Assembly: GCF_029227915.1 (NCBI RefSeq)
Contig: NC_079877.1
Location: 1,798,001-1,862,000 of the forward strand
Direction of reading: 5' to 3'
DNA from: Hydractinia symbiolongicarpus
Taxonomy: Eukaryota; Cnidaria; Hydrozoa; Anthoathecata; Hydractiniidae
Length of the DNA stretch: 64,000 nucleotides
Part shown: one piece after another, positions 1 to 10,622 of the stretch
How the letters are laid out: every line of letters starts with the position of its first letter
Position numbering within the stretch: position 1 is the stretch's first letter
Made by a program: the position numbers and the translations under genes
The notes under the pieces: generated by a model
Database searches by the model: none
Told to the model about the DNA's origin: nothing
Seen by the model: the letters and a program-made list of their open reading frames with translations, nothing else

Positions 1-182
1 CATGATTGATGGAACTCACCGATTACACTGGGCGCTGTTGTAACTGTTTATTTATAAATTGAGATAAATAATTCATTTTGTACTGTGGGACCAATCCTAG
101 CCGTTATCGCGCGCTGAAGAAAGAGAGACAGTTTCAAAAACTACATTTCATTGACTTTCTAACGGTGTCAATCCGTTTGACT
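1..182. repeat. Left-edge monomer part preceding block A
   Basis: The first monomer begins with GATGGAACTCACCG and has GACTTACAACGG. It resembles the monomers at 7831 and 9322 of block B more than its positional counterpart at 2611. From about 183 onward it becomes identical to 2793 onward, so the block A unit begins here. The array continues off the left edge. Confidence 0.8.
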
Positions 183-1554
183 TACAACGGTTGCGTCACA
201 TAATCGTACCAACATGTATTTAGTGATTTTCTTCCGATATTACTAAGTTGTATCGCTTTCAACAGTGAAACGATTGACTGTGGAACTTAGTTGAACTGAT
301 TTTGGACTTTGACCTTATAAATGTAATAAATGAGCCATTTTGACTAGAAGAAATAACATTCTCCTTAATTTGACATGATTGATGAAACTCACCGATTACA
401 CTGGGCGCTGTGGTAACGCTTTATTTAAAAATTAAGATAAATAAGTCATTTTGTACTGTGGGACCAATCCTAGCCGTTATCGCGCGCTGAAGAAATAGAG
501 ACAGTTTCAAAAACTACATTTCATTGACTTTCTAACGGTGTCAATCCGTTTGACATACAACGGTTGCGTCACATAATCGTACCAACATGTATTTAGTGAC
601 TTTCTTCCGATATTACTAAGTTGTATCGCTTTCAACAGTGAAACGATTGACTGTGGAACTTAATTGAACTGATTTTGGACTTTGACCTAATAAATGTGAT
701 AAATGAGTCATTTTGACTACAAGAAATGATATTCTTCTTAATTTGACATGATTGCTGGAACTCAGCGATTTCACTAGACGCTGTGGTAAGGCTTTTTTAA
801 AAAATTAAGATAAATAAGTCATTTTTTACTGTGGGACCAATCCTAGCCGTTATCGCGCGCTGAAGAAATAGAGACAGTTTCTAAAACTAAATTTCATTGA
901 TTTTCTAACGGTGTGAATCCGCTTGAGTTACAACGGTTGCGTCACACATTCGTACCAACATGTATTTAGTGATTTTTTTCCGATATTACTAAGTTGTATC
1001 GCTTTCAACAGTGAAACGATTGACTGTGGGACTTAATTGAACTGATTTTGGACTTTGACCTTATAAATGTGATAAATGAGTCATTTTGACTACAAGAAAT
1101 GATATTCTTCTTAATTTGACATGATTGCTGGAACTCAGCGATTACACTAGGCGCTGTGGTAAGGCTTTATTTAAAAATTAAGATAAATAAGTCAATTTTA
1201 ATTGTGGGACCAATCCTAGCCGTTATCGCGCGCTGAAGAAATAGAGACAGTTTCTAAAACTAAATTTCATTGATTTTCTAACGTTGTCAATCCGTTTGAG
1301 ATACAACGGTTGCGTCACATAATCGTACCAACATGTATTTAGTGATTTTCTTCCGATATTACTAAGTTGTATCGCTTTCAACAGTGAAACGATTGACTGT
1401 GGGACTTAATTGAACTGATTTTGGATTTTGACCTTATAAATGTGATAAATGAGTCATTTTGACTACAAGAAATGATATTCTTCTTAATCTGACATGATTG
1501 CTGGAACTCAGCGATTTCACTGGGCGCTGTGGTAAGGCTTTATTTAAAAATTAA

Positions 1555-1571
1555 GATAAATAAGTCATTTT
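1555..1571. repeat. Internal direct repeat, copy 1 (GATAAATAAGTCATTTT)
   Basis: This 17 bp segment of the reference monomer matches 16 of 17 bases of the segment at 1818-1834, 263 bp further on (262 bp in 373 bp monomers). It lies in the A/T-rich part of the monomer. The same pair is present in most left-subfamily monomers. In right-subfamily monomers only this first copy stays recognisable. Confidence 0.85.
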
Positions 1572-1573
1572 TT

Positions 1574-1583
1574 ACTGTGGGAC
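1574..1583. repeat. ACTGTGGGAC box 1
   Basis: A 10 bp box that recurs exactly at 1770-1779 in the same monomer (195 bp apart in a 373 bp copy). With flanks, TTTACTGTGGGAC and TTGACTGTGGGAC agree at 12 of 13 bases. Variants ATTGTGGGAC, ACTGCGGGAC and ACTGTGGCAC mark particular monomer types. Confidence 0.8.
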
Positions 1584-1592
1584 CAATCCTAG

Positions 1593-1682
1593 CCGTTATC
1601 GCGCGCTGAAGAAATAGAGACAGTTTCTAAAACTAAATTTCATTGATTTTCTAACGGTGTCAATCCGTTTGAGTTACAACGG
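1593..1682. other. Alternating CCGTT / AACGG pentamers
   Basis: CCGTT (1593-1597), AACGG (1653-1657), CCGTT (1665-1669) and AACGG (1678-1682) alternate in orientation. The last three form two small dyads with loops of 7 and 8 bases. The pattern persists in most monomers of both subfamilies, though the last pentamer is changed to AATGG in several right-hand monomers. TAACGG and CAACGG also fit the Myb core YAACKG, but that is a weak 6 bp match. Confidence 0.6.
1601..1606. other. GCGCGC core, a CpG-dense site present in most monomers
   Basis: Three consecutive CpGs (TCGCGCGCT) sit in an otherwise A/T-rich monomer. GCGCGC is the BssHII recognition sequence, so digestion should give a ladder of about 373 bp. 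The site is lost in defined variants: CGTGCG, CGCACG, CACGCGTT, TTCGCGCT, CGCGGCG. Several are single C-to-T or G-to-A changes inside CpG. Confidence 0.85.
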
Positions 1683-1749
1683 TTGCGTCACACATTCGTA
1701 CCAACATGTATTTCGTGATTTTTTTTCCGATATTACTAAGTTGTATCGC

Positions 1750-1763
1750 TTTCAACAGTGAAA
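1750..1763. other. Small perfect dyad TTTCA-ACAG-TGAAA
   Basis: Five-base arms around a 4-base loop lie in a very conserved part of the monomer (TATCGCTTTCAACAGTGAAACGATTGACTG, here 1744-1773). In the right subfamily the left arm is TTTTA, which would leave a G-T wobble in RNA. Too short to claim a functional hairpin. Confidence 0.55.
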
Positions 1764-1769
1764 CGATTG

Positions 1770-1779
1770 ACTGTGGGAC
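1770..1779. repeat. ACTGTGGGAC box 2
   Basis: Second copy of the box at 1574-1583. It lies just after the TTTCA/TGAAA dyad, in a strongly conserved part of the monomer (CAGTGAAACGATTGACTGTGG) shared by both subfamilies. The 102 bp deletion junctions of block C cut directly behind this box. Confidence 0.8.
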
Positions 1780-1817
1780 TTAATTGAACTGATTTTGGAC
1801 TTTGACCTTATAAATGT

Positions 1818-1834
1818 GATAAATGAGTCATTTT
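1818..1834. repeat. Internal direct repeat, copy 2 (GATAAATGAGTCATTTT)
   Basis: Partner of 1555-1571, with one A/G difference. It contains TGAGTCA, which equals the palindromic AP-1/Gcn4-type core, but a 7 bp match repeated by satellite amplification is not evidence of binding. Right-subfamily monomers carry AAGTGAGCCAACTGGACC here instead, so the similarity between the two segments is a property of the left subfamily. Confidence 0.85.
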
Positions 1835-2792
1835 GACTACAAGAAATGATATTCTTCTTAATTTGACATGATTGCTGGAACTCAGCGATTACACTGGCGC
1901 TGTGGTAAGGCTTTATTTAAAAATTAAGATAAATAAGTCAATTTTAATTGTGGGACCAATCCTAGCCGTTATCGCGCGCTGAAGAAATAGAGACAGTTTC
2001 TAAAACTAAATTTCATTGATTTTCTAACGGTGTCAATCCGTTTGAGTTAGAACGGTTGCGTCACATAATCGTACCAGCATGTATTTAGTGATTTTCTTCC
2101 GATAATACTAAGTTGTATCGCTTTCAACAGAGAAACGATTGACTGTGGGACTTAATTGAACTGATTTTGGGCTTTGACCTTATAAATGTAATAAATGAGC
2201 CATTATGACTAGAAGAAAAAACATTCTCTTTAATTTGACATGATTGCTGAAACTCAGCGATTACACTATTCGCTGTGGTAGCGCTTTGTTTAAAAGTTAA
2301 AATAAATAAGTCATTTATTACGGGGAAACAATCCTAGCCGTTATCGCACGCTGAAGAAATAGAGACAGTTTCAAAAACTACATTTCATTGCCTTTCTAAC
2401 GGTGTCAATCCGTTTGAGTTAAAACGGTTGCGTCACATAATCGTACCAGCATGTATTTAGTGATTTTCTTCCGATATTACTAAGTTGTATCGCTTTCAAC
2501 AGAGAAACGATTGACTGTGAGACTTAATTGAACTGATTTTGGACTTTGACCTTATAAATGTGATAAATGAGTCATTTTGACTAGAAGAAATGATATTCTT
2601 CTTAATTTGACATGATTGCTGGAACTCAGCGATTTCACTGGGCGCTGTGGTAAGGCTTTATTTAAAAATTAAGATAAATAAGTCATTTTTTACTGTGGGA
2701 CCAATCCTAGCCGTTATCGCGCGCTGAAGAAATAGAGACAGTTTCTAAAACTAAATTTCATTGATTTTCTAACGGTGTCAATCCGTTTGACA

Positions 2793-5402
2793 TACAACGG
2801 TTGCGTCACATAATCGTACCAACATGTATTTAGTGATTTTCTTCCGATATTACTAAGTTGTATCGCTTTCAACAGTGAAACGATTGACTGTGGAACTTAG
2901 TTGAACTGATTTTGGACTTTGACCTTATAAATGTAATAAATGAGCCATTTTGACTAGAAGAAATAACATTCTCCTTAATTTGACATGATTGATGAAACTC
3001 ACCGATTACACTGGGCGCTGTGGTAACGCTTTATTTAAAAATTAAGATAAATAAGTCATTTTGTACTGTGGGACCAATCCTAGCCGTTATGGCGCGCTGA
3101 AGAAATAGAGACAGTTTCAAAAACTACATTTCATTGACTTTCTAACGGTGTCAATCCGTTTGACATACAACGGTTGCGTCACATAATCGTACCAACATGT
3201 ATTTAGTGACTTTCTTCCGATATTACTAAGTTGTATCACTTTCAACAGTGAAACGATTGACTGTGGAACTTAATTGAACTGATTTTGGACTTTGACCTAA
3301 TAAATGTGATAAATGAGTCATTTTGACTACAAGAAATGATATTCTTCTTAATTTGACATGATTGCTGGAACTCAGCGATTTCACTAGACGCTGTGGTAAG
3401 GCTTTTTTAAAAAATTAAGATAAATAAGTCATTTCTTACTGTGGGACCAATCCTAGCCGTTATCGCGCGCTGAAGAAATAGAGACAGTTTCTAAAACTAA
3501 ATTTCATTGATTTTCTAACGGTGTGAATCCACTTGAGTTACAACGGTTGTGTCACACATTCGTACCAACATGTATTTAGTGATTTTTTTCCGATATTACT
3601 AAGTTGTATCGCTTTCAACAGTGAAACGATTGACTGTGGGACTTAATTGAACTGATTTTGGACTTTGACCTTATAAATGTGATAAATGAGTCATTTTGAC
3701 TACAAGAAATGATATTCTTCTTAATTTGACATGATTGCTGGAACTCAGCGATTACACTAGGCGCTGTGGTAAGGCTTTATTTAAAAATTAAGATAAATAA
3801 GTCAATTTTAATTGTGGGACCAATCCTAGCCGTTATCGCGCGCTGAAGAAATAGAGACAGTTTCTAAAACTAAATTTCATTGATTTTCTAACGTTGTCAA
3901 TCCGTTTGACATACAACGGTTGCGTCACATAATCGTACCAACATGTATTTAGTGATTTTCTTCCGATATTACTAAGTTGTATCGCTTTCAACAGTGAAAC
4001 GATTGACTGTGGGACTTAATTGAACTGATTTTGGATTTTGACCTTATAAATGTGATAAATGAGTCATTTTGACTACAAGAAATGATATTCTTCTTAATCT
4101 GACATGATTGCTGGAACTCAGCGATTTCACTGGGCGCTGTGGTAAGGCTTTATTTAAAAATTAAGATAAATAAGTCATTTTTTACTGTGGGACCAATCCT
4201 AGCCGTTATCGCGCGCTGAAGAAATAGAGACAGTTTCTAAAACTAAATTTCATTGATTTTCTAACGGTGTCAATCCGTTTGAGTTACAACGGTTGCGTCA
4301 CACATTCGTACCAACATGTATTTCGTGATTTTTTTTCCGATATTACTAAGTTGTATCGCTTTCAACAGTGAAACGATTGACTGTGGGACTTAATTGAACT
4401 GATTTTGGACTTTGACCTTATAAATGTGATAAATCAGTCATTTTGACTACAAGAAATGATATTCTTCTTAATTTGACATGATTGCTGGAACTCAGCGATT
4501 ACACTGGCGCTGTGGTAAGGCTTTATTTAAAAATTAAGATAAATAAGTCAATTTTAATTGTGGGACCAATCCTAGCCGTTATCGCGCGCTGAAGAAATAG
4601 AGACAGTTTCTAAAACTAAATTTCATTGATTTTCTAACGGTGTCAATCCGTTTGAGTTAGAACGGTTGCGTCACATAATCGTACCAGCATGTATTTAGTG
4701 ATTTTCTTCCGATAATACTAAGTTGTGTCGCTTTCAACAGAGAAACGATTGACTGTGGGACTTAATTGAACTGATTTTGGGCTTTGACCTTATAAATGTA
4801 ATAAATGAGCCATTATGACTAGAAGAAATAACATTCTCTTTAATTTGACATGATTGCTGAAACTCAGCGATTACACTATTCGCTGTGGTAGCGCTTTGTT
4901 TAAAAGTTAAAATAAATAAGTCATTTATTACGGGGAAACAATCCTAGCCGTTATCGCACGCTGAAGAAATAGAGACAGTTTCAAAAACTACATTTCATTG
5001 CCTTTCTAACGGTGTCAATCCGTTTGAGTTAAAACGGTTGCGTCATATAATCGTACCAGCATGTATTTAGTGATTTTCTTCCAATATTACTAAGTTGTAT
5101 CGCTTTCAACAGAGAAACGATTGACTGTGAGACTTAATTGAACTGATTTTGGACTTTGACCTTATAAATGTGATAAATGAGTCATTTTGACTAGAAGAAA
5201 TGATATTCTTCTTAATTTGACATGATTGCTGGAACTCAGCGATTTCACTGGGCGCTGTGGTAAGGCTTTATTTAAAAATTAAGATAAATAAGTCATTTTT
5301 TACTGTGGGACCAATCCTAGCCGTTATCGCGCGCTGAAGAAATAGAGACAGTTTCTAAAACTAAATTTCATTGATTTTCTAACGGTGTCAATCCGTTTGA
5401 CA
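2793..5402. repeat. Higher-order repeat A, copy 2
   Basis: Registers are 2984, 3357, 3730, 4103, 4477, 4849 and 5221, each 2,610 bp after copy 1. About eleven single-base differences are visible (for example near 3091, 3238, 3435, 3531, 3549, 3910, 4435, 4727, 4819, 5045 and 5082), so the copies are about 99.6% identical. Several are at CpGs (TCGCT to TCACT, CCGCTT to CCACTT, TGCGTC to TGTGTC). Similarity to copy 1 continues to about 5503, but block B begins at 5403 by its own repeat. Confidence 0.9.
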
Positions 5403-8400
5403 TACAACGGTTGCGTCACATAATCGTACCAACATGTATTTAGTGATTTTCTTCCGATATTACTAAGTTGTATCGCTTTCAACAGTGAAACGATTGACTG
5501 TGGGACTTAATTGAACTGATTTTGGACTTTGACCTTATAAATGTGATAAATGAACCATTTTGACTACAAGAAATGATATTCTTCTTAATTTGACATGATT
5601 GCTGGAACTCAGCGATTTCACTGGGCGCTGTGGTAAGGCTTTATTTAAAAATTAAGATAAATAAGTCATTTTTTACTGTGGGACCAATCCTAGCCGTTAT
5701 CGTGCGCTGAAGAAATAGAGACAGTTTCTAAAATTAAATTTCATTGATTTTCTAACGGTGTCAATCCGTTTGAGTTACAACGGTTGCGTCACACATTCGT
5801 ACCAACATGTATTTAGTGATTTTTTTCCGATATTACTAAGTTGTATCGCTTTCAACAGTGAAACGATTGACTGTGGGACTTAATTGAACTGATTTTGGAC
5901 TTTGACCTTATAAATGTGATAAATGAGTCTTTTTGACTACAAGAAATGATATTCTTCTTAATTTGACATAATTGCTGGAACTCAGCGATTACACTGGGCG
6001 CTGTGGTAAGGCTTTATTTAAAAATTAAGATAAATAAGTCAATTTTAATTGTGGCACCAATCCTAGCCGTTATCGCGCGCTGAAGAAATAGAGACAGTTT
6101 CTAAAACTAAATTTCATTGATTTTCTAACGGTGTCAATCCGTTTGAGTTACAACGGTTGCGTCACACATTCGTACCAACATGTATTTAGTGATTTTTTTC
6201 CGATATTACTAAGTTGTGTCGCTTATAACAGTGAAACGATTGACTGTGGGACTTAATTGAACTGATTTTGGACTTTGACCTTATAAATGTGATAAATGAG
6301 TCATTTTGACTACAAGAAATGATATTCTTCTTAATTTGACATGATTGGCGGAACTCAGCGATTACACTGGGCGCTGTGGTAACGCTTTATTTAAAAATTA
6401 AGATAAATAAGTCATTTTGTACTGTGGGACGAATCCTAGCCGTTATCGCGCGGCGAAGAAATAGAGACAGTTTGAAAAACTACATTTCATAGACTTTCTA
6501 ACGGTGTCAATCCGTTTGACTTACAACGGTTGCGTCACATAATCGTACCAACATGTATTTAGTGATTTTCTTCCGATATTACTAAGTTGTATCGCTTTCA
6601 ACAGTGAAACGATTGACTGTGGGACTTAATTGAACTGATTTTGGACTTTGACCTTATAAATGTGATAAATGAGTCATTTTGACTACAAGAAATGATATTC
6701 TTCTTAATTTGACATGATTGCTTGAACTCAGCGATTTCACTGGGCGCTGTGGTAAGACTTTATTTTAAAATTAAGATAAATAAGTCATTTTTTACTGTGG
6801 GACCAATCCTAGCCGTTATCGCGCGCTGAAGAAATAGAGACAGTTTCTAAAACTAAATTTGATTGATTTTCTAATGGTGTCAATCCGTTTGAGTTACAAC
6901 GTTTGCGTCACACATTCGTACCAACATGTCTTTAGTGATTTTTTTCCGATATTACTAAGTTGTATCGCTTTCAACAGTGAAACGATTGACTGTGGGACTT
7001 AATTGAACTGATTTTGGACTTTGACCTTATAAATGTGATAAGTGAGTCATTTTGACTACAAGAAATGATATTCTTCTTAATTTGACATGATTGCTGGAAC
7101 TCAGCGATTACACTGGACGCTGTGGTACGGCTTTATTTAAAAATTAAGATAAATAAGTCATTTTTTATTGTGGGACTAATCCTAGCCGTTATCGCGCGCT
7201 GAAGAAATAGAGACAGTTTCTAAAACTAAATTTCTTTGTTTTTCTAACGGTGGCAATCCGTTTGAGTTACAACGGTTGCGTCACACATTCGTACCAACAT
7301 GTATTTAGTGATTTTTTTCCGATGTTACTAAGTTGTATCGCTTTCAACAGTGAAACGATTGACTGTGGGATTAATTGAACTGATTTTGGACTTTGACCTT
7401 ATAAATGTGATAAATGAGTCATTTTGACTACAAAAAATGATATTCTTCTTAATTTGACATGATTGCTGGAACTCAGCGATTACACTGGGCGCTGTGGTAA
7501 GGCTTTATTTAAAAATTAAGATAAATAAGTCAATTTTTATTGTGGGACCAATCCTAGCCGTAATCGCGCGCTGAAGAAATAGAGACAGTTTCTAAAACTA
7601 AATTTCATTGATTTTCTAACGGTGTCAATCCGTTTGAGTTACAACGGTTGCGTCACACAATCGTACCAACATGTATTTAGTGATTTTTTTCCGATATTAC
7701 TAAGTTGTATCGCTTTCAATAGAGAAACGATTGACTGTGGGACTTAATTGAACTTATTTTGGACTTTGACCTTATAAATGTAATAAATGGGCCATTTTGA
7801 CTAGAAGAAATAACATTCTCCTTAATTTGACATGATTGATGGAACTCACCGATTACACTGGGCGCTGTGGTAACGCTTTATTTAAAAATTAAGATAAATA
7901 AGTCATTTTGTACTGTGGGACGAATCCTAGCCGTTATCGTGCGGCGAAGAAATAGAGACAGTTTGAAAAACTACATTTCATAGACTTTCTAACGGTGTCA
8001 ATCCGTTTGACTTACAACGGTTGCGTCACATAATCGTACCAACATGTATTTAGTGATTTTCTTCCGATCTTACTAAGTTGTAACGCTTTCAACAGTGAAA
8101 CGATTGACTGTGGGACTTAATTGAACTGATTTTGGACTTTGACCTTATAAATGTGATAAATGAGTCATTTTGACTACAAGAAATGATATTCTTCTTAATT
8201 TGACATGATTGCTGGAACTCAGCGATTTCACTGGGCGCTGTGGTAAGACTTTATTTAAAAATTAAGATAAATAAGTCATTTTTTATTGTGGGACTAATCC
8301 TAGCCGTTATCGCGCGCTGAAGAAGTAGAGACAGTTTCTAAAACTAAATTTCATTGATTTTCTAACGGTGTCAAGCCGTTTGAGTTACAACGGTTGCGTC

Positions 8401-10622
8401 ACACATTCGTACCAACATGTATTTAGTGATTTTTTTCCGATATTACTAAGTTGTATCGCTTTCAACAGTGAAACGATTGACTGTGGGACTTAATTGAACT
8501 GATTTTGGACTTTGACCTTTTAAATGTGATAAGTGAGTCATTTTGACTACAAGAAATGATATTCTTCTTAATTTGACATGATTGCTGGAACTCAGCGATT
8601 ACACTGGGCGCTGTGGTACGGCTTTATTTAAAAATTAAGATAAATAAGTCATTTTTTATTGTGGGACTAATCCTAGCCGTTATCGCGCGCTGAAGAAATA
8701 GAGACAGTTTCTAAAACTAAATTTCTTTGTTTTTCTAACGGTGTTAATCCGTTTGAGCTACAACGGTTGCGTCACACATTCGTACCAACATGTATTTAGT
8801 GATTTTTTTCCGATATTACTAAGTTGTATTGCTTTCAACAGTGAAACGATTGACTGTGGGACTTAATTGAACTGATTTTGGACTTTGACCTTATAAATAT
8901 GATAAATGAGTCATTTTGACTACAAGAAATGATATTCTTCTTAATTTGACATGATTGCCGGAACTCAGCAATTACACTGACCCTGTGGTAAGGCTTTATT
9001 TAAAAATTAAGATAAATAAGTCAATTTTTATTGTGGGACCAATCCTAGCCGTTATCGCGCGCTGAAGAAATAGAGACAGTTTCAAAAACTCCATTTCGTT
9101 GACTTTCTAACGGTGTCAATCCGTTTGAGTTAGAACGGTTGCGTCACATAATCTTACCAACATGTATTTAGTGATTTTCTTCCGATATTACTAAGTTGTA
9201 TCGCTTTCAACAGAGAAACGATTGACTGTGGGACTTAATTGAACTGATTTTGGACTTTGACCTTATAAATGTAATAAATGGGCCATTTTGACTAGAAGAA
9301 ATAACATTCTCCTTAATTTGACATGATTGATGGAACTCACCGATTACACTGGGCGCTGTGGTAACGGTTTATTTAAAAATTAAGATAAATAAGTCATTTT
9401 GTACTGTGGGACGAATCCTAGCCGTTATCGCGCGGCGAAGAAATAGGGACAGTTTGAAAAACTACATTTCATAGACTTTCTAACGGTGTCAATCCGTTTG
9501 ACTTACAACGGTTGCGTCACATAATCGTACCAACATGTATTTAGTGATTTTCTTCCGATATTACTAAGTTGTATCGCTTTCAACAGTGAAACGATTGACT
9601 GTGGGACTTAATTGAACTGATTTTGGACTTTCACCTTATAAATGTGATAAGTGAGTCATTTTGACTACAAGAAATGATATTCTTCTTAATTTGACATGAT
9701 TGCTGGAACTCAGCGATTACACTGGGCGCTGTGGTACGGCTTTATTTAAAAATTAAGATAAATAAGTCATTTTTTATTGTGGGACTAATCCTAGCCGTTA
9801 TCGCGCGCTGAAGAAATAGAGACAGTTTCTAAAACTAAAATCCATTGATTTTCTAACGGTGTCAATCCGTTTGAGTTACAACGGTTGCGTCACACATTCG
9901 TACCAACATGTATTTAGTGATTTTTTTCCGATATTACTAAGTTGTATCGCTTTCAACAGTGAAACGATTGACTGTGGGACTTAATTGAACTGATTTTGGA
10001 CTTTGACCTTATAAATGTGATAAGTGAGTCATTTTGACTACAAGAAATGATATTCTTCTTAATTTGACATGATTGCTGGATCTCAGCGATTACGCTGGGC
10101 GCTGTGGTACGGCTTTATTTAAAAATTAAGATAAATAAGTCATTTTTTATTGTGGGACTAATCCTAGCCGTTATCGCGCGCTGAAGAAATAGAGACAGTT
10201 TCTAAAACTAAATTTCATTGATTTTCTAACGGTGTCAATCCGTTTGAGTTACAACGGTTGCGTCACACATTCGTACCAACATGAATTTAGTGATTTTTTT
10301 CTGATATTACTAAGTTGTATCGCTTTCAACAGTGAAACGATTGACTGTGGGACTTAATTGAACTGATTTTGGACTTTGACCTTATAAATGTGATAAGTGA
10401 GTCATTTTGACTACAAGAAATGATATTCTTCTTAATTTGACATGATTGCTGGAACTCAGCGATTACACTGGGCGCTGTGGTACGGCTTTATTTAAAAATT
10501 AAGATAAATAAGTCATTTTTTATTGTGGGACTAATCCTAGCCGTTATCGCGCGCTGAAGAAATAGAGACAGTTTCTAAAACTAAATTTCTTTGTTTTTCT
10601 AACGGTGTCAATCCGTTTGAGT
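5403..10622. repeat. Higher-order repeat B, copy 1 (14 monomers, 5,220 bp)
   Basis: Registers are 5594, 5967, 6340, 6713, 7086, 7458, 7831, 8204, 8577, 8950, 9322, 9695, 10068 and 10441. Diagnostic variants are CGTGCGCTG at about 5701, TGTGGCACC at about 6053, TTGGCGGAACTC at about 6345, GATCTTACTAAG with TAACGC at about 8067, and CACTGACCCTG at about 8976. Internally it is nested: GATGGAACTCACC monomers with GCGGCGAAG recur at 7831 and 9322, and a related one (TTGGCGGAACTC) is at 6340. The unit itself therefore arose from smaller 4-monomer duplications. Confidence 0.93.

Larger units (their letters stand above)
1493..1866. repeat. Reference monomer of the left subfamily
   Basis: This complete copy (374 bp; one extra T in a T-run at about 1729-1736 compared with the usual 373) is used here to locate internal motifs. 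In order it has a G/C-containing start (AGCGATT, GGGCGCTGTGG), an A/T-rich stretch (TTTAAAAATTAAGATAAATA), a first ACTGTGGGAC box, a GCGCGC core, alternating AACGG and CCGTT pentamers, a conserved segment CGTACCAACATGTATTT, a small dyad TTTCA-ACAG-TGAAA, a second ACTGTGGGAC box, a TATAAAT element and a T-rich end. Stop codons are frequent in all frames and there is no coding signal. The start point is arbitrary because the array is circularly permutable. Confidence 0.93.
183..2792. repeat. Higher-order repeat A, copy 1 (7 monomers, 2,610 bp)
   Basis: Monomer registers inside are 374, 747, 1120, 1493, 1867, 2239 and 2611. The order of variants is GATGAAACTCACC, GCTGG with ACTAGACGCTG, GCTGG with ACTAGGCGCTG, GCTGG with TTCACTGGG, GCTGG with a missing G (CACTGGCGCTG), GCTGAAACTC with ACTATTCGCTG, and GCTGG with TTCACTGGG. 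The same order recurs 2,610 bp later. The unit boundary is set where 1-182 stops matching its counterpart and is therefore approximate. Confidence 0.9.

Noticed and set aside
1750-1763. Possible terminator or RNA hairpin at the TTTCA/TGAAA dyad
   Set aside because: The arms are only 5 bp, there is no gene upstream, and the right subfamily weakens the pairing.
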